Origin: an uncultured Bacteroides sp.
Lineage (GTDB): Bacteria > Bacteroidota > Bacteroidia > Bacteroidales > Bacteroidaceae
Length of the DNA stretch: 64,000 nucleotides
Reading direction: 5' to 3'
Assembly (NCBI RefSeq): GCF_963676325.1
Contig: NZ_OY781099.1
Location: 1,116,001 to 1,180,000, forward strand
Below, one piece after another: positions 16,674-26,417 of this stretch. The notes beneath the pieces are model-generated. The model saw only the letters and a program-made list of their open reading frames with translations, made no database searches and was not told the origin of the DNA. The position numbers were made by a program, and so were the translations under genes. Each line of letters begins with the position of its first letter. Positions within the stretch are counted from its first letter, which is position 1.

Positions 16674-17217
16674 GAATTCCGTTTTCTGTAATTACTAAAT
16701 TCATTTTTGTATCATGTGGCTCGGTTGGTATCTCTTCAGAGACCTGAAAGGCAAAACAGATTCCTATTTTATATGCTTTAATGTTGGGAAGAAGCCGATC
16801 ATAATATCCTTTTCCTCTTCCTAGTCTATTGCCTTGCTCATCAAATGAAACACCGGGAATGATAGCCAGATCTATTTTATCATACTCAGTGAATAATGTG
16901 CCGGTAGGCTCTTCAATACCGTAAGCCCCGGTTCTTAAATCAGAAGAGTTTTTGTATATTCTGAGTTTCAGATTCTCTCCATCAACAACTGGTAACAAAA
17001 TCGTTTTTTCCTCTTTCCATTTCTCTATGAACAAATGAGTTCTTACTTCATCTTTTAATGAATGATAGAGTAGGATAGTTTTTGCTTTTTGAAAAGCAGG
17101 AAGAGACTCCAGATGAAGGAATAACTTTTCGGAGAAATCGATTAATTGATTTTCCGTCAGCTGTCTTTTTCTTTCTGTTATAAGCTTTCTGAGTTGTTGT
17201 TTTCTTGAGTAATCCAT
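16660..17217 (-). CDS. 5-formyltetrahydrofolate cyclo-ligase
   Basis: The enzyme converts 5-formyl-THF to 5,10-methenyl-THF with ATP hydrolysis. The N-terminal basic segment KQQLRKLITERKRQL is typical, and the signature region FDEQGNRLGRGKGYYDRLL supplies the phosphate/folate site. At 185 residues it is full length. It is convergent with the DUF721 gene and lies beyond the terminator of the peptidase operon. Confidence 0.93.
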   Translation of the reverse strand: MDYSRKQQLRKLITERKRQLTENQLIDFSEKLFLHLESLPAFQKAKTILLYHSLKDEVRTHLFIEKWKEEKTILLPVVDGENLKLRIYKNSSDLRTGAYGIEEPTGTLFTEYDKIDLAIIPGVSFDEQGNRLGRGKGYYDRLLPNIKAYKIGICFAFQVSEEIPTEPHDTKMNLVITENGILNEK

Positions 17218-17229
17218 AATGGTATATTA

Positions 17230-17266
17230 AAAAACACCCCGATAGTTTTGTTTATCTACCGGGGTG
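17230..17266 (-). terminator. Terminator of the M3 peptidase-S41 peptidase operon
   Basis: CACCCCG pairs with CGGGGTG (17235-17241 with 17259-17265), extended by TAG/CTA. Six A residues at 17229-17234 give the U-tract on the minus strand. Confidence 0.8.
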
Positions 17267-17271
17267 AACTT

Positions 17272-18924
17272 TTATTTTTTCTTCAAAACTTTTGGTTTGA
17301 CAGGTGCGGTAGGAAATGCTTGTCCATTTAGTAATACTTCAATAGCCTTCAGAACTGTTTTGTCTGATTGATTGATGTATTTTATATATTCTTCCTGTCC
17401 CAACATACTATCAATGATGCGTCCATATACCCTTTTCTCTATTAGCTTGTGCGATATCTGAATTAGCAGATTTCTTCTCTTAATTCCATTGCCTTCTGCA
17501 AATGTGACAAACTGTTCCACTAAATTCTGATTTCTCAGATAGTTTACAAGAGAATTAGCGTCCTTAAATTGTTTAAGCTTATTTCTGTTCTGGTCGGTAT
17601 ATTTGAATCCAAACATAATGTCGAGCCCTTTGTTCATTACGGAAGTATAGTAAGATGTTGCTCCAATTGTATCCTGAGGAACAAATATATCCGGCATAAT
17701 ACCACCTCCTCCGTAAACAGCTCTTCCTAATCCTGTTGAATAACGCAGCTTTTTATCTAGCTTAATACTGTCTTTCGAGAAGAATTCGCCATGATCATAG
17801 CGATATAACCAGTCCATTTCATAATTCTCATCGTTTCCGTTTACATAAGGACGCTGGATACATCTTCCAGAAGGAGTATAATAACGTGCAATAGTTAGGC
17901 GAATTGCTGAGCCATCACTAAATTCAATAGGTTGTTGAACTAATCCCTTACCAAATGAACGTCGTCCAATAATCATACCCCGGTCATTGTCCTGAATGGC
18001 TCCGGAAAAAATCTCACTGGCTGAAGCTGAACCTTCGTCTACCAAAACTACTATTGGCATTTTCTGGCAACTACCTGTTCCATTTGCAAATTCTTCTGTT
18101 CGTGGATATTTTCTTCCTTGAGTATAAACAATCAGTTTTCCTTCAGGTAAGAATTCATTTACCATTCGGATAGCGGCTTCCATAAATCCTCCGGTATTTC
18201 CGCGGAGGTCTATAATAAGTCCCTGACAGTCTTTCTGACTAAGTAAAGCCAAGGCGTTCAATAGCTCTACATGCGTTGTGCGACCGAACTTATTTACATA
18301 GACATATCCAACCTTTTTATTGATCATATATGCTGCGTATATACTTGTTACAGGAATATCGCCACGTACAATTTTGAATGAAAGCAGTTTCTTTTCGCCA
18401 AAACGTTTCACTGTTAGTTTTACTTCTGATCCCTTTTTACCTTTCAGCTTGCTCATAGCAACGTCATTCGTCACTTTCTTGCCCACAAAAAGAGTATCAT
18501 TAACTTTGATAATCTGATCGCCTGCTATTAAACCCACTTTCTCAGAAGGGCCACCTTTTATTACACTGTTTACATGGATGGTGTCATTTTGAATACGGAA
18601 TTGTATACCAATGCCACTGAAACTTCCTTCAAGTTCAGAGTTTGCAGCTTCCAAATCCTTTGCCGGAATATATTTGGAATGCGGATCCAGTTCTGCCAGA
18701 ATTTGTGGCATTGCATTCTCTACCAGTTCAGTCATATTAACCGTATCCACATATTGATCGTCAATAATGCGGAGCAAAGCATTTAATTTATTAGATGAAC
18801 TGTTGATAATCCCCAGTCTGCTACCAGAAAAGTGCTTGGTATAAAATGTACCGATTAATATTCCGACCACAATACTTACCGCAATAATAATAGGTGTAAA
18901 GCGTGAAGATTTATTTGTACTCAT
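17272..18924 (-). CDS. S41-family (C-terminal-processing) periplasmic peptidase
   Basis: A 550-residue Tsp/CtpA-like serine protease with one N-terminal membrane helix (FTPIIIAVSIVVGILIGTFYT). A PDZ domain (about 85-175; GIGIQFRIQND, GPSEKVGLIAGDQIIKVND) precedes the S41 core with GLIIDLRGNTGGFMEAA, the catalytic serine in DEGSASASEIFSG and the catalytic lysine in GRRSFGKGLVQQP. The C-terminal 150 residues are a helical extension. Such proteases trim or degrade envelope proteins. Last gene of its operon. Confidence 0.93.
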   Translation of the reverse strand: MSTNKSSRFTPIIIAVSIVVGILIGTFYTKHFSGSRLGIINSSSNKLNALLRIIDDQYVDTVNMTELVENAMPQILAELDPHSKYIPAKDLEAANSELEGSFSGIGIQFRIQNDTIHVNSVIKGGPSEKVGLIAGDQIIKVNDTLFVGKKVTNDVAMSKLKGKKGSEVKLTVKRFGEKKLLSFKIVRGDIPVTSIYAAYMINKKVGYVYVNKFGRTTHVELLNALALLSQKDCQGLIIDLRGNTGGFMEAAIRMVNEFLPEGKLIVYTQGRKYPRTEEFANGTGSCQKMPIVVLVDEGSASASEIFSGAIQDNDRGMIIGRRSFGKGLVQQPIEFSDGSAIRLTIARYYTPSGRCIQRPYVNGNDENYEMDWLYRYDHGEFFSKDSIKLDKKLRYSTGLGRAVYGGGGIMPDIFVPQDTIGATSYYTSVMNKGLDIMFGFKYTDQNRNKLKQFKDANSLVNYLRNQNLVEQFVTFAEGNGIKRRNLLIQISHKLIEKRVYGRIIDSMLGQEEYIKYINQSDKTVLKAIEVLLNGQAFPTAPVKPKVLKKK

Positions 18925-18953
18925 TAGTTATATTTTATTTAAATAGTTCTTTT

Positions 18954-19406
18954 TTATAATTGACTCTCTTCGGTAAGGTTTAAGTATACAACTTCTATAT
19001 TTGCGCGTTTCAATAGATTAACTCCATCTTCCAAACGGTATTTTTCAGAGTAGACTACTCTTTTTATTCCTGCCTGAATAATAAGTTTAGCACATTCAAT
19101 ACATGGCGAAGCTGTTACGTACATTGTTGCTCCGTCGCTGCTATTGTAGGAACGGGCAATTTTTGTAATTGCATTTGCTTCGGCATGTAATACATATGGT
19201 TTCGTAAGATTTTGTTCATCCTCACAAATATTTTCGAATCCGGCAGGAGTCCCGTTATATCCGTCAGAAATAATCATTTTATCTTTTACAATCAATGCTC
19301 CAACCTGGCGCCGAATGCAATATGAATTCTCTGCCCAGATAGTAGCCATACGTATATAGCGCCTGTCCAGTTCCCGCTGTTTCTTATCAGTAGCATTTAT
19401 TGTCAT
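18954..19406 (-). CDS. dCMP deaminase family protein
   Basis: A 150-residue zinc deaminase that supplies dUMP for thymidylate synthesis. Zinc ligands are in LHAEANAI (His plus catalytic Glu) and TASPCIECAKL (C-x2-C). The N-terminus MATIWAENSYCIRRQVGALIVKDKMIISDGYNGTP matches the ComEB/dCMP deaminase pattern. It sits 16 bp after the lipoprotein gene and 29 bp before the peptidase gene, in the same operon. Confidence 0.92.
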   Translation of the reverse strand: MTINATDKKQRELDRRYIRMATIWAENSYCIRRQVGALIVKDKMIISDGYNGTPAGFENICEDEQNLTKPYVLHAEANAITKIARSYNSSDGATMYVTASPCIECAKLIIQAGIKRVVYSEKYRLEDGVNLLKRANIEVVYLNLTEESQL

Positions 19407-19422
19407 CTTACTTCTATTAGTT

Positions 19423-19875
19423 TTATTTTACTTTAAAAACCATATGCTCATTACTACCATTATACTTATAATAGATAGAAAGAATATTATCATCACCTTT
19501 ATAGGAATATGCTGCTTTTACAGCTTTAACGAAATCTGTAGCGATGACTTGTTGCGAATCGTCACCAGCTATACTAGTTATATTCATTGAAAAATCATTT
19601 GTTTTTCCATCGCCACTCCATGTGCCACTGAAAGAGCAATTTATAGCTTGTCCGTAGAACGTGTTATTCTCGTTAAATTTAAGATAAAATCCATTCGGAT
19701 TATTCTTAAGTATCTCATCTGCATTAGGGTATCTGGTAATTAGATCATCATTATACATGAAACAACTCAGACGCCAAGTCTTCCCCGTAATCATTCCTTT
19801 CACATTTTCTGTGTTATTACATCCGCTAAGGATAGGAAGAATCGCTAATAGCAGTACCAGAATTTTTGTCTTCAT
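19423..19875 (-). CDS. Small lipoprotein, heat-shock/META-like fold possible
   Basis: A lipoprotein of 150 residues with a signal ending in ILPILSGC (Cys19). The mature part has a GKTWRLSCFMY opening, a FYLKFNENNTFYGQAINCSFSGTWSG segment and terminal strands IYYKYNGSNEHMVFKVK, which suggest a small beta-barrel of the META/lipocalin-like kind. I do not recognise a named family. Its ATG overlaps the stop codon of the M3 peptidase gene (TAATG), so translation is coupled. Confidence 0.75.
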   Translation of the reverse strand: MKTKILVLLLAILPILSGCNNTENVKGMITGKTWRLSCFMYNDDLITRYPNADEILKNNPNGFYLKFNENNTFYGQAINCSFSGTWSGDGKTNDFSMNITSIAGDDSQQVIATDFVKAVKAAYSYKGDDNILSIYYKYNGSNEHMVFKVK

Positions 19876-21965
19876 TATTGTTTTATTCCGTTTCTTATTA
19901 ACAATGCATCAATGGTTGGTTCTTGTCCACGGAAGCGTTTATATAATTTCATTGGATGCTCTGTTCCTCCTTTTGAAAGAACATTTTCACGGAAAGAAGT
20001 TGCTACCTCTTTATTGAAAATACCTTTTTGTTTAAAGAGTGAGAATGCATCAGCATCAAGAACTTCAGCCCATTTGTAACTATAATAACCGGCAGAATAT
20101 CCTCCCGCAAAAATATGTGAGAATTGCGCACTCATACATCCGTTGTCCATAACCGGAAGTAATTTTGTTTTGCTAGTAGCTTGCTGTTCGTATGCAATCA
20201 CGTCTCCATCAAAAGGAGTATTTCTTGTATACCATGCCATATCAAGCAATCCAAAACTTACCTGGCGAAGGCATGCATAACCTACATTAAAATTAGAAGC
20301 ATCAACAATACGTTGAATCAATTCCTGAGGCAATTGCTCACCTGTTTGATAATGTTTTGCAAATGTATTCAGGAAATCTTTCTCAATAGCAAAGTTCTCC
20401 ATTATCTGTGATGGAAGTTCTACAAAATCCCAGTAAACATTTGTACCGCTCAAACTTTCGTAAGTTGTGTTTGCAAACATACCGTGAAGTGAGTGCCCGA
20501 ATTCGTGCAAGAAAGTTTCTACTTCACTAAAAGTAAGTAAAGCTGGTTTGTTTTCAGTAGGTTTTGTGAAGTTCATCACCAAAGAAACATGTGGACGACT
20601 ATCTTTGCCATTTTCTTTCCATTGTGCTTTGTATTCTGTCATCCATGCACCGGCACGTTTTCCTGCCCGTGGGTGAAAGTCAGTGTATAATACAGCAAGG
20701 AATTTTCCATCTTTATCAAAAACTTCATATGCATCTACATCCGGATTGTATACCGGAATTTCACTATTTTTCTTGAATGTAATTCCATATAATCTGGTAG
20801 CTAATCCAAAGACTCCTTCTTTAACTTTGCTTAATTCAAAGTATGGTCTGAGCATTTCATCATTGATGTTGAATTTTTGATCCTTCAGTTTATTTGAGTA
20901 GAAGGCCCAATCCCAAGGCATTACCTGAAAATCGGCTCCTTGTGTCTGTTTTGCCAGATCTTTCACATCTTTAAGTTCTTTTTCAGCAGCAGGCATGTAA
21001 GCATCTACCAGTTGATTCAGTAGTTTGTATACAGCATCACTGTTTTCGGCCATTCTTTCTTTAAGCGTATATGCTGCATAATTGTTATAACCTAATAGCT
21101 GTGCTATTTCCATGCGGACATTGGCAAGCCTTTTTACATTCGCAAAATTATTGTATTCATTGTCGTGAGTACATTGTGTATTGAAAGCTGTATAAAGTTC
21201 TTTTCTCAAATCACGGTTCTCACAGTAAGTCATGAAAGGAATGTAACTTGGTGCATTCAGTGTAAACACCCATCCTTCTTTTCCTTTTTCTTTAGCTGTT
21301 AATGCGGCAGCTTCAAGAACACTTTCAGGTAATCCTTCCAGTTTTGCTTTATCGGTAATAACCAATTCGTAATTATTTGTCTCTTTCAGAATGTTTTGTC
21401 CGTATTGCAAAGTCAACTTGCTTAGTTCGGATGTTAAAGCGCGGTATTTTACTTTTGCTTCACCCTCCAGATTTGCTCCGCTTCGAACAAAACCGTCGTA
21501 GGTCTTTTGTAACAGTCTGCTTTCTTCTTTGCTTAGCTTTAATCGGGCCATTTGGCTATAAACAGCCTTCACTTTTTCAAAAAGTTTTTTGTTTAGACTG
21601 ATGTTATTTCCGTGTTCAGTTAAAAGCGGCATCATTTTTTCTGCTACAGTCTGAAGGTCGTCATTTGTTTCCGCACTTAGTAGATTTCCGAAAACATTCT
21701 GTACCCGGTTTAGTAATGCACCCGATTTGTCAAGTGCCACAATTGTATTTTTAAAACTAGGAGCTTCAGGATTATTAACAATGGCATAGATTTCAGCCAT
21801 TTGTTGCTTCATTCCTTCTTGAAGAGCTGGTTCAAAATGTTCTGTTTTTATTTTGTTGAAAGGGGCGGTTCCGTGAGGTGTAGTATACTTCTCCAGAAAA
21901 GGATTCTGAGCTTGAGTCATGTTCATAATGCAATATAGTGCGAGCGTTAATGTTAATTTTTTCAT
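19875..21965 (-). CDS. M3-family peptidyl-dipeptidase (Dcp-like), exported
   Basis: A 696-residue zinc oligopeptidase with a signal peptide (MKKLTLTLALYCIMNMTQAQ). The zinc motif is H-E-F-G-H in ETFLHEFGHSLHGMF, with the downstream Glu helix and the substrate-binding SGTNVYWDFVELPSQIMENF and FAGGYSAGYYSYKWAEVL blocks of the Dcp/OpdA group. It degrades short peptides, here probably in the periplasm. First gene of a four-gene operon with the lipoprotein, dCMP deaminase and S41 peptidase. Confidence 0.95.
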   Translation of the reverse strand: MKKLTLTLALYCIMNMTQAQNPFLEKYTTPHGTAPFNKIKTEHFEPALQEGMKQQMAEIYAIVNNPEAPSFKNTIVALDKSGALLNRVQNVFGNLLSAETNDDLQTVAEKMMPLLTEHGNNISLNKKLFEKVKAVYSQMARLKLSKEESRLLQKTYDGFVRSGANLEGEAKVKYRALTSELSKLTLQYGQNILKETNNYELVITDKAKLEGLPESVLEAAALTAKEKGKEGWVFTLNAPSYIPFMTYCENRDLRKELYTAFNTQCTHDNEYNNFANVKRLANVRMEIAQLLGYNNYAAYTLKERMAENSDAVYKLLNQLVDAYMPAAEKELKDVKDLAKQTQGADFQVMPWDWAFYSNKLKDQKFNINDEMLRPYFELSKVKEGVFGLATRLYGITFKKNSEIPVYNPDVDAYEVFDKDGKFLAVLYTDFHPRAGKRAGAWMTEYKAQWKENGKDSRPHVSLVMNFTKPTENKPALLTFSEVETFLHEFGHSLHGMFANTTYESLSGTNVYWDFVELPSQIMENFAIEKDFLNTFAKHYQTGEQLPQELIQRIVDASNFNVGYACLRQVSFGLLDMAWYTRNTPFDGDVIAYEQQATSKTKLLPVMDNGCMSAQFSHIFAGGYSAGYYSYKWAEVLDADAFSLFKQKGIFNKEVATSFRENVLSKGGTEHPMKLYKRFRGQEPTIDALLIRNGIKQ

Positions 21966-22056
21966 TCAAAAGGTTATATAAATAATAATCACCTACAAAA
22001 GTGCTAAAAAAAAATATTACTTTAAGTAGAATAGTGGAGTTTTTAACAAAGAATAT

Positions 22057-22064
22057 TACTTTTG
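22057..22064 (+). promoter_or_regulatory. -7 box for the LTA-synthase-like gene
   Basis: TACTTTTG, 42 bp upstream of the start at 22107, matches TAnnTTTG. Confidence 0.55.
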
Positions 22065-22106
22065 TCTGAATTTGATTGATAACAAAGGAAATTAGTTAAG
22101 GAAGTA

Positions 22107-23933
22107 ATGAAAGAAAGATTTTATTTTTTGCTAAAAATATATGCGCTATTCATATTATTGTTTGTAATTCAGAAGCCTTTATTTATGTTTTACTACCATG
22201 ATCTGTATCATGGTTGTTCGTTTATGGATTATTTGTCGGTTATGTGGCACGGTTTGCCGCTTGATGCCTCAATTTCTGGTTATTTAACAGTACTACCGGG
22301 CTTGTTTTTAATAGCTTCTTTGTGGCTTAACCCTTCCATTACAAAATGGACGTTTAAAATATACTACGGAATTGTTGCTGTAGTGATGGGGCTTATTTTT
22401 GTATCTGATATTGTTCTTTATAAATACTGGGGATTTAGGCTTGATTCTACTCCGCTTTTTTATTTAAAAACCCCTAAAGATGCTTTTGCAAGCGCTGATT
22501 TAATAACTATTTTGTTAGGCGTATTGGCCGTAATTGTTGCTATATCTGCTCTCTTCTTTATTTTTTACCATTTCTTGTTTAAGTCAGAAAAGAAGATGAA
22601 GAAGCCTTTTTATCGCAGAAGAACATCCATTGTATTACTACTGCTTACAGGTTTTCTTTTTATTCCTATTCGGGGTGGCTTTTCTGTTTCAACCATGAAT
22701 GTGGGATGGGCTTATTTTAGTGATAAAATTGAATTAAATCATGCTGCAATTAATCCTTGTTTTAGTTTGATGGAATCATTGTCACGTGAACAGTCTTTTG
22801 AAGATCAATATCGTTTTATGAAAGATAATGAAGCTGCCGTAGAATTTGGAAAGATGAAGGAAAAGACTTCTACAGACAGTATTCCATTGCTTTTCACTAC
22901 TAAAAAGCCTAATGTTATTTATATTGTGATGGAGAGCTTTATGTCAAAAGTAATTCAGCCTTTAGGTGGATTGCCAGACGTAACGCCCAATATAAATAAA
23001 CTGTGTGGTGAAGGAGTGTTATTTACAAATTTCTATGCAAATAGTTTCCGTACAGACCGCGGACTTGTTTCAATTCTAAGTGGATATCCGGCTCAGCCTA
23101 CAACTTCTATTATGAAATATCCGCAGCGCAGTCAGTCGTTACCCTCTATATCCAAATCCGTGAAAAAGGCAGGCTATACTACTGAGTACTATTATGGCGG
23201 AGATGCTAATTTTACCAATATGCGCTCTTACCTGTTGTCGCAAGGATTTGATCAGATTGTCAGTGATAAGGATTTCCCGTTAGCAGAGAGAATGTCAAAG
23301 TGGGGAGCACCGGATAATTATTTGTTTAACCGCGTCTCTTCTGATTTTTCAGGCGTGCAAAAAGAACCGTTCTTTAAAACCATTCAAACATCCAGTAGTC
23401 ACGAACCATTTGATGTTCCGTCTCACAAATTCAAAGACCCGTATCTTAATTCGGTGTTTTATGTAGACAGCTGTCTGGGTAAGTTTATCGATCAGTTTAA
23501 ACATACTAAATACTGGAAGAATACAGTGATTGTTATTGTTGCCGACCATGCCACGCATTATCCGGCTTCTATCACTAATCATCAGGTAGAGCGTTTCCAG
23601 ATTCCTTTGTTAATTATTGGAGGTGCTGTAAAACAGCCTTTAAAGATTAACACTTATGCATCACAAATAGATATAGCAGCAACGGTTCTTTATCAGTTGG
23701 GATTGCCGCATAAAGACTTTACTTTCAGTAAGAACATTTTGAATCCGGCATCGCCACACTTTGGCTATTTTACTTTTCCAAATGGATTTGGTATGACTAC
23801 TAAAGATAATAAGATGATTTTTGATTGTGAGGCGAATAAGGTTGTGCTTGATAAGGGAGAGAAGAAAAGTGCAAATCTGAAACCTGCAAAAGCCTATTTG
23901 CAAAGTCTGTACGATGATTTATCGAAAAGATAA
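22107..23933 (+). CDS. LTA-synthase-family (sulfatase-fold) membrane phosphotransferase/hydrolase
   Basis: A 608-residue protein with about five N-terminal membrane helices (residues ~5-195) and a large exported alkaline-phosphatase-superfamily domain. Metal and nucleophile sites are visible in NVIYIVMESFMSK (Glu ligand), NSFRTDRGLVSILSGYP (candidate Thr nucleophile) and IVIVADHATHYP (Asp-His ligands). Gram-negative relatives transfer phosphoglycerol or phosphoethanolamine to periplasmic glycans or lipid A. The substrate here is unknown. The aminopeptidase gene follows after 31 bp. Confidence 0.88.
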   Translation: MKERFYFLLKIYALFILLFVIQKPLFMFYYHDLYHGCSFMDYLSVMWHGLPLDASISGYLTVLPGLFLIASLWLNPSITKWTFKIYYGIVAVVMGLIFVSDIVLYKYWGFRLDSTPLFYLKTPKDAFASADLITILLGVLAVIVAISALFFIFYHFLFKSEKKMKKPFYRRRTSIVLLLLTGFLFIPIRGGFSVSTMNVGWAYFSDKIELNHAAINPCFSLMESLSREQSFEDQYRFMKDNEAAVEFGKMKEKTSTDSIPLLFTTKKPNVIYIVMESFMSKVIQPLGGLPDVTPNINKLCGEGVLFTNFYANSFRTDRGLVSILSGYPAQPTTSIMKYPQRSQSLPSISKSVKKAGYTTEYYYGGDANFTNMRSYLLSQGFDQIVSDKDFPLAERMSKWGAPDNYLFNRVSSDFSGVQKEPFFKTIQTSSSHEPFDVPSHKFKDPYLNSVFYVDSCLGKFIDQFKHTKYWKNTVIVIVADHATHYPASITNHQVERFQIPLLIIGGAVKQPLKINTYASQIDIAATVLYQLGLPHKDFTFSKNILNPASPHFGYFTFPNGFGMTTKDNKMIFDCEANKVVLDKGEKKSANLKPAKAYLQSLYDDLSKR

Positions 23934-23964
23934 GAATTTATAAACACACAATACTATAATAACC

Positions 23965-25338
23965 ATGTTTACAAAAGAAACTTATATGAATAGGAGAGCA
24001 CAGTTAAAGAAAACTGTTGCATCCGGTCTTTTATTGTTTTTAGGAAATGACGAATGTGGAATGAATTACGAAGATAATACATATCCGTTCCGTCAGGATT
24101 CTACTTTCCTTTATTTTTTCGGACTACCTTATGCAGGGTTATCTGCTATTATTGATATTGACAATGATAAGGAAATTATTTTTGGTGACGAGCTGACCAT
24201 TGACCACATTGTGTGGATGGGTACACAGCCTACTATCAAAGAAAAGAGCGAAAGAATAGGAATACCATGCACACAATCTGCAAAAAGCATTGAATCATAT
24301 CTGAAGAATGCAATGGCAAAAGGACAGAAAATTCATTTTCTGCCTACTTACCGTGCTGAGCATAAACTTAAATTAATGAATTTACTTGGATACTTACCGA
24401 AACCAGAAGAGGCATCAGTTCCTTTTATCCGTGCGGTGGTAAACCAACGAAACTATAAATCGGCAGAAGAGATTCTGGAAATTGAAAAAGCCTGTGATGT
24501 TACAGCCGATATGCATATTAAAGCTATGCAAATGCTTCGCCCGGGAATGAGAGAAAGTGATGTTGCCGGTGCTTTGGAAGATATCGCTTTGTCGGCAGGT
24601 GGCGGACTTTCGTTTCCTACCATTGCTACAATAAACGGGCAGACATTGCACAATCATTATCATGGTAATGTAGTAAAGGAAGGCGATATGTTACTTGTTG
24701 ATGCCGGAGCTGAAACCGCTATGGGATATGCCGGCGATATGTCTTCCACTATTCCGGTTAGCAAGAAATTTACTTCTCGTCAGAAAGATGTTTATGATAT
24801 TCAGGTGGCTTCTCATCTTGCCGCTGTTGAGGCTCTTCGTCCCGGAATTCCATTCAAGGAAGTATATGAACTTTCATCAAAGGTGATTGTAGAAGGTATG
24901 AAATCTCTTGGAATTATGAAGGGAGATGCCGATGAGGCTGTGCAGGCTGGTGCTCATGCAATGTTCTTCCCTTGCGGACTAGGTCACATGATGGGACTTG
25001 ATGTTCACGATATGGAGAATCTGGGTGAAGTATATGTGGGCTATGACGGCGAACCAAAAAGCACTCAGTTTGGACGTAAGTCTTTGCGTTTAGGACGTAA
25101 ACTGGAGCCGGGATTCGTGCTGACCATTGAGCCGGGCGTTTATTTTATTCCCGAACTGATTGACTTGTGGAAAGGAGAGAAGAAGTTCACTGAATTCATT
25201 AACTACGATAAGTTGGAAACTTACAAAGATTTCGGAGGTATCCGTAATGAAGAAGATTATCTGATTACCGAAAGTGGATCAAGGAGACTAGGAAAGAAGA
25301 TTCCTTTAACAACTGATGAAGTAGAGGCGCTGAGATAA
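23965..25338 (+). CDS. Xaa-Pro aminopeptidase (M24B)
   Basis: The enzyme removes N-terminal residues preceding proline. An N-terminal creatinase-like domain (1-165) is followed by the pita-bread domain with the dinuclear metal ligands in LLVDAGAETAMGYAGDMSST (two Asp), GLGHMMGLDVHD (His), LTIEPGVYF (Glu) and GGIRNEEDYLIT (Glu). Its 457 residues fit aminopeptidase P. No signal peptide, so cytosolic. The EamA gene starts 5 bp later. Confidence 0.94.
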   Translation: MFTKETYMNRRAQLKKTVASGLLLFLGNDECGMNYEDNTYPFRQDSTFLYFFGLPYAGLSAIIDIDNDKEIIFGDELTIDHIVWMGTQPTIKEKSERIGIPCTQSAKSIESYLKNAMAKGQKIHFLPTYRAEHKLKLMNLLGYLPKPEEASVPFIRAVVNQRNYKSAEEILEIEKACDVTADMHIKAMQMLRPGMRESDVAGALEDIALSAGGGLSFPTIATINGQTLHNHYHGNVVKEGDMLLVDAGAETAMGYAGDMSSTIPVSKKFTSRQKDVYDIQVASHLAAVEALRPGIPFKEVYELSSKVIVEGMKSLGIMKGDADEAVQAGAHAMFFPCGLGHMMGLDVHDMENLGEVYVGYDGEPKSTQFGRKSLRLGRKLEPGFVLTIEPGVYFIPELIDLWKGEKKFTEFINYDKLETYKDFGGIRNEEDYLITESGSRRLGKKIPLTTDEVEALR

Positions 25339-25342
25339 TTTT

Positions 25343-26287
25343 ATGGAGAAAAGTTCTAAAGCCATAGTTTATGCAAGTGTGGCTGTTTTGAGTTGGTCAA
25401 CAGTGGCTACCGCTTTTAAGGTTGCCTTGAAAAGTCTGACTTACTTTGAGTTGCTGTTAATAGCCAGTTGCACTGCATTACTTATTTTTTCAATTGTACT
25501 TCTTGCTCAAAGAAAGCTAAGTCTGGTTCGTTCATTGACGGTGAAGGAATGGGTGCGTTTTGCCTGTATCGGATTGTTGAATCCGGTAGCCTATTACCTT
25601 ATACTGTTTAAGGCCTATTCTCTGCTTCCGGCTCAGATAGCCCAACCAATAAACTATTCGTGGCCTATTCTTTTGCTAATTATGCTGGCTGTTTTTACGC
25701 GCCGCCCCATTCCGCTACCAAAGTACGTGGGACTGATTCTTTCCCTTTTAGGAGTATTGTTTGTTTCTTTGGGAGCAGGCAAATCCTCAATCAGCGGAAT
25801 TTCAGTTTCCGGAATATTGCTTGATACATTAAGCGCCGTGTTGTGGGCAACATATTGGATGATAAACAATAAGTATAAAGGTACAGATGGAATAGTATCC
25901 CTTTTTATGGGTTTCCTTTTCGGAACAATCTACTTGCTTCTCGGAGCAATGTTTGTAGGAGTAAATGTGCACAATGTTTCAAGTCTTCTGGCTGGAATGT
26001 ATGTCGGTGCTTTTGAGATTGGTGTTCCGTTTATATTCTTCGGACTGGCAATCCGTACAACCAACAATCCTGCACTGGTCAACCAGCTTTGCTATCTGGC
26101 TCCGTTCATGTCCTTATTCTTTATAAGCATCGTACTGGGCGAACAGATTTATATTTCCACTTACATTGGTCTGTTGCTCATTGTGGGAGGCATTGTCTTC
26201 AACCAATATCTGGCAGATAAAATGACGTGGAAACTTTATAGGGTAATAGTGAAACATCGTATTACTCATAGAGTATATTCAAACTAA
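25343..26287 (+). CDS. EamA-family (DMT superfamily) transporter
   Basis: A 314-residue inner-membrane protein with ten predicted helices in two EamA repeats. The first begins YASVAVLSWSTVATAFKVAL, the second ISVSGILLDTLSAVLWATYW. Family members export amino acids or other metabolites; the substrate cannot be read from sequence. It lies 5 bp after the aminopeptidase gene, so the two are likely co-expressed, and a long hairpin follows. Confidence 0.9.
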   Translation: MEKSSKAIVYASVAVLSWSTVATAFKVALKSLTYFELLLIASCTALLIFSIVLLAQRKLSLVRSLTVKEWVRFACIGLLNPVAYYLILFKAYSLLPAQIAQPINYSWPILLLIMLAVFTRRPIPLPKYVGLILSLLGVLFVSLGAGKSSISGISVSGILLDTLSAVLWATYWMINNKYKGTDGIVSLFMGFLFGTIYLLLGAMFVGVNVHNVSSLLAGMYVGAFEIGVPFIFFGLAIRTTNNPALVNQLCYLAPFMSLFFISIVLGEQIYISTYIGLLLIVGGIVFNQYLADKMTWKLYRVIVKHRITHRVYSN

Positions 26288-26298
26288 TTCTGCACAAA

Positions 26299-26340
26299 TA
26301 GTAAGTTACTTACGGTAAAAGTACCGTAAGTAACTTACTA
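26299..26340 (+). terminator. Long perfect hairpin after the EamA gene
   Basis: A perfect 19-bp stem (26299-26317 with 26322-26340) closes an AAAG loop 11 bp after the stop codon. The downstream sequence (TTATTTATT) has only a weak T-tract, so it may act as a stabiliser as well as a terminator. Confidence 0.65.
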
Positions 26341-26417
26341 TTATTTATTGGGATGGTTTTATATGAAAATAACCTTTAATGAGTCTCTTTATTGCATCTT
26401 GTAACTCTTGAACTAAA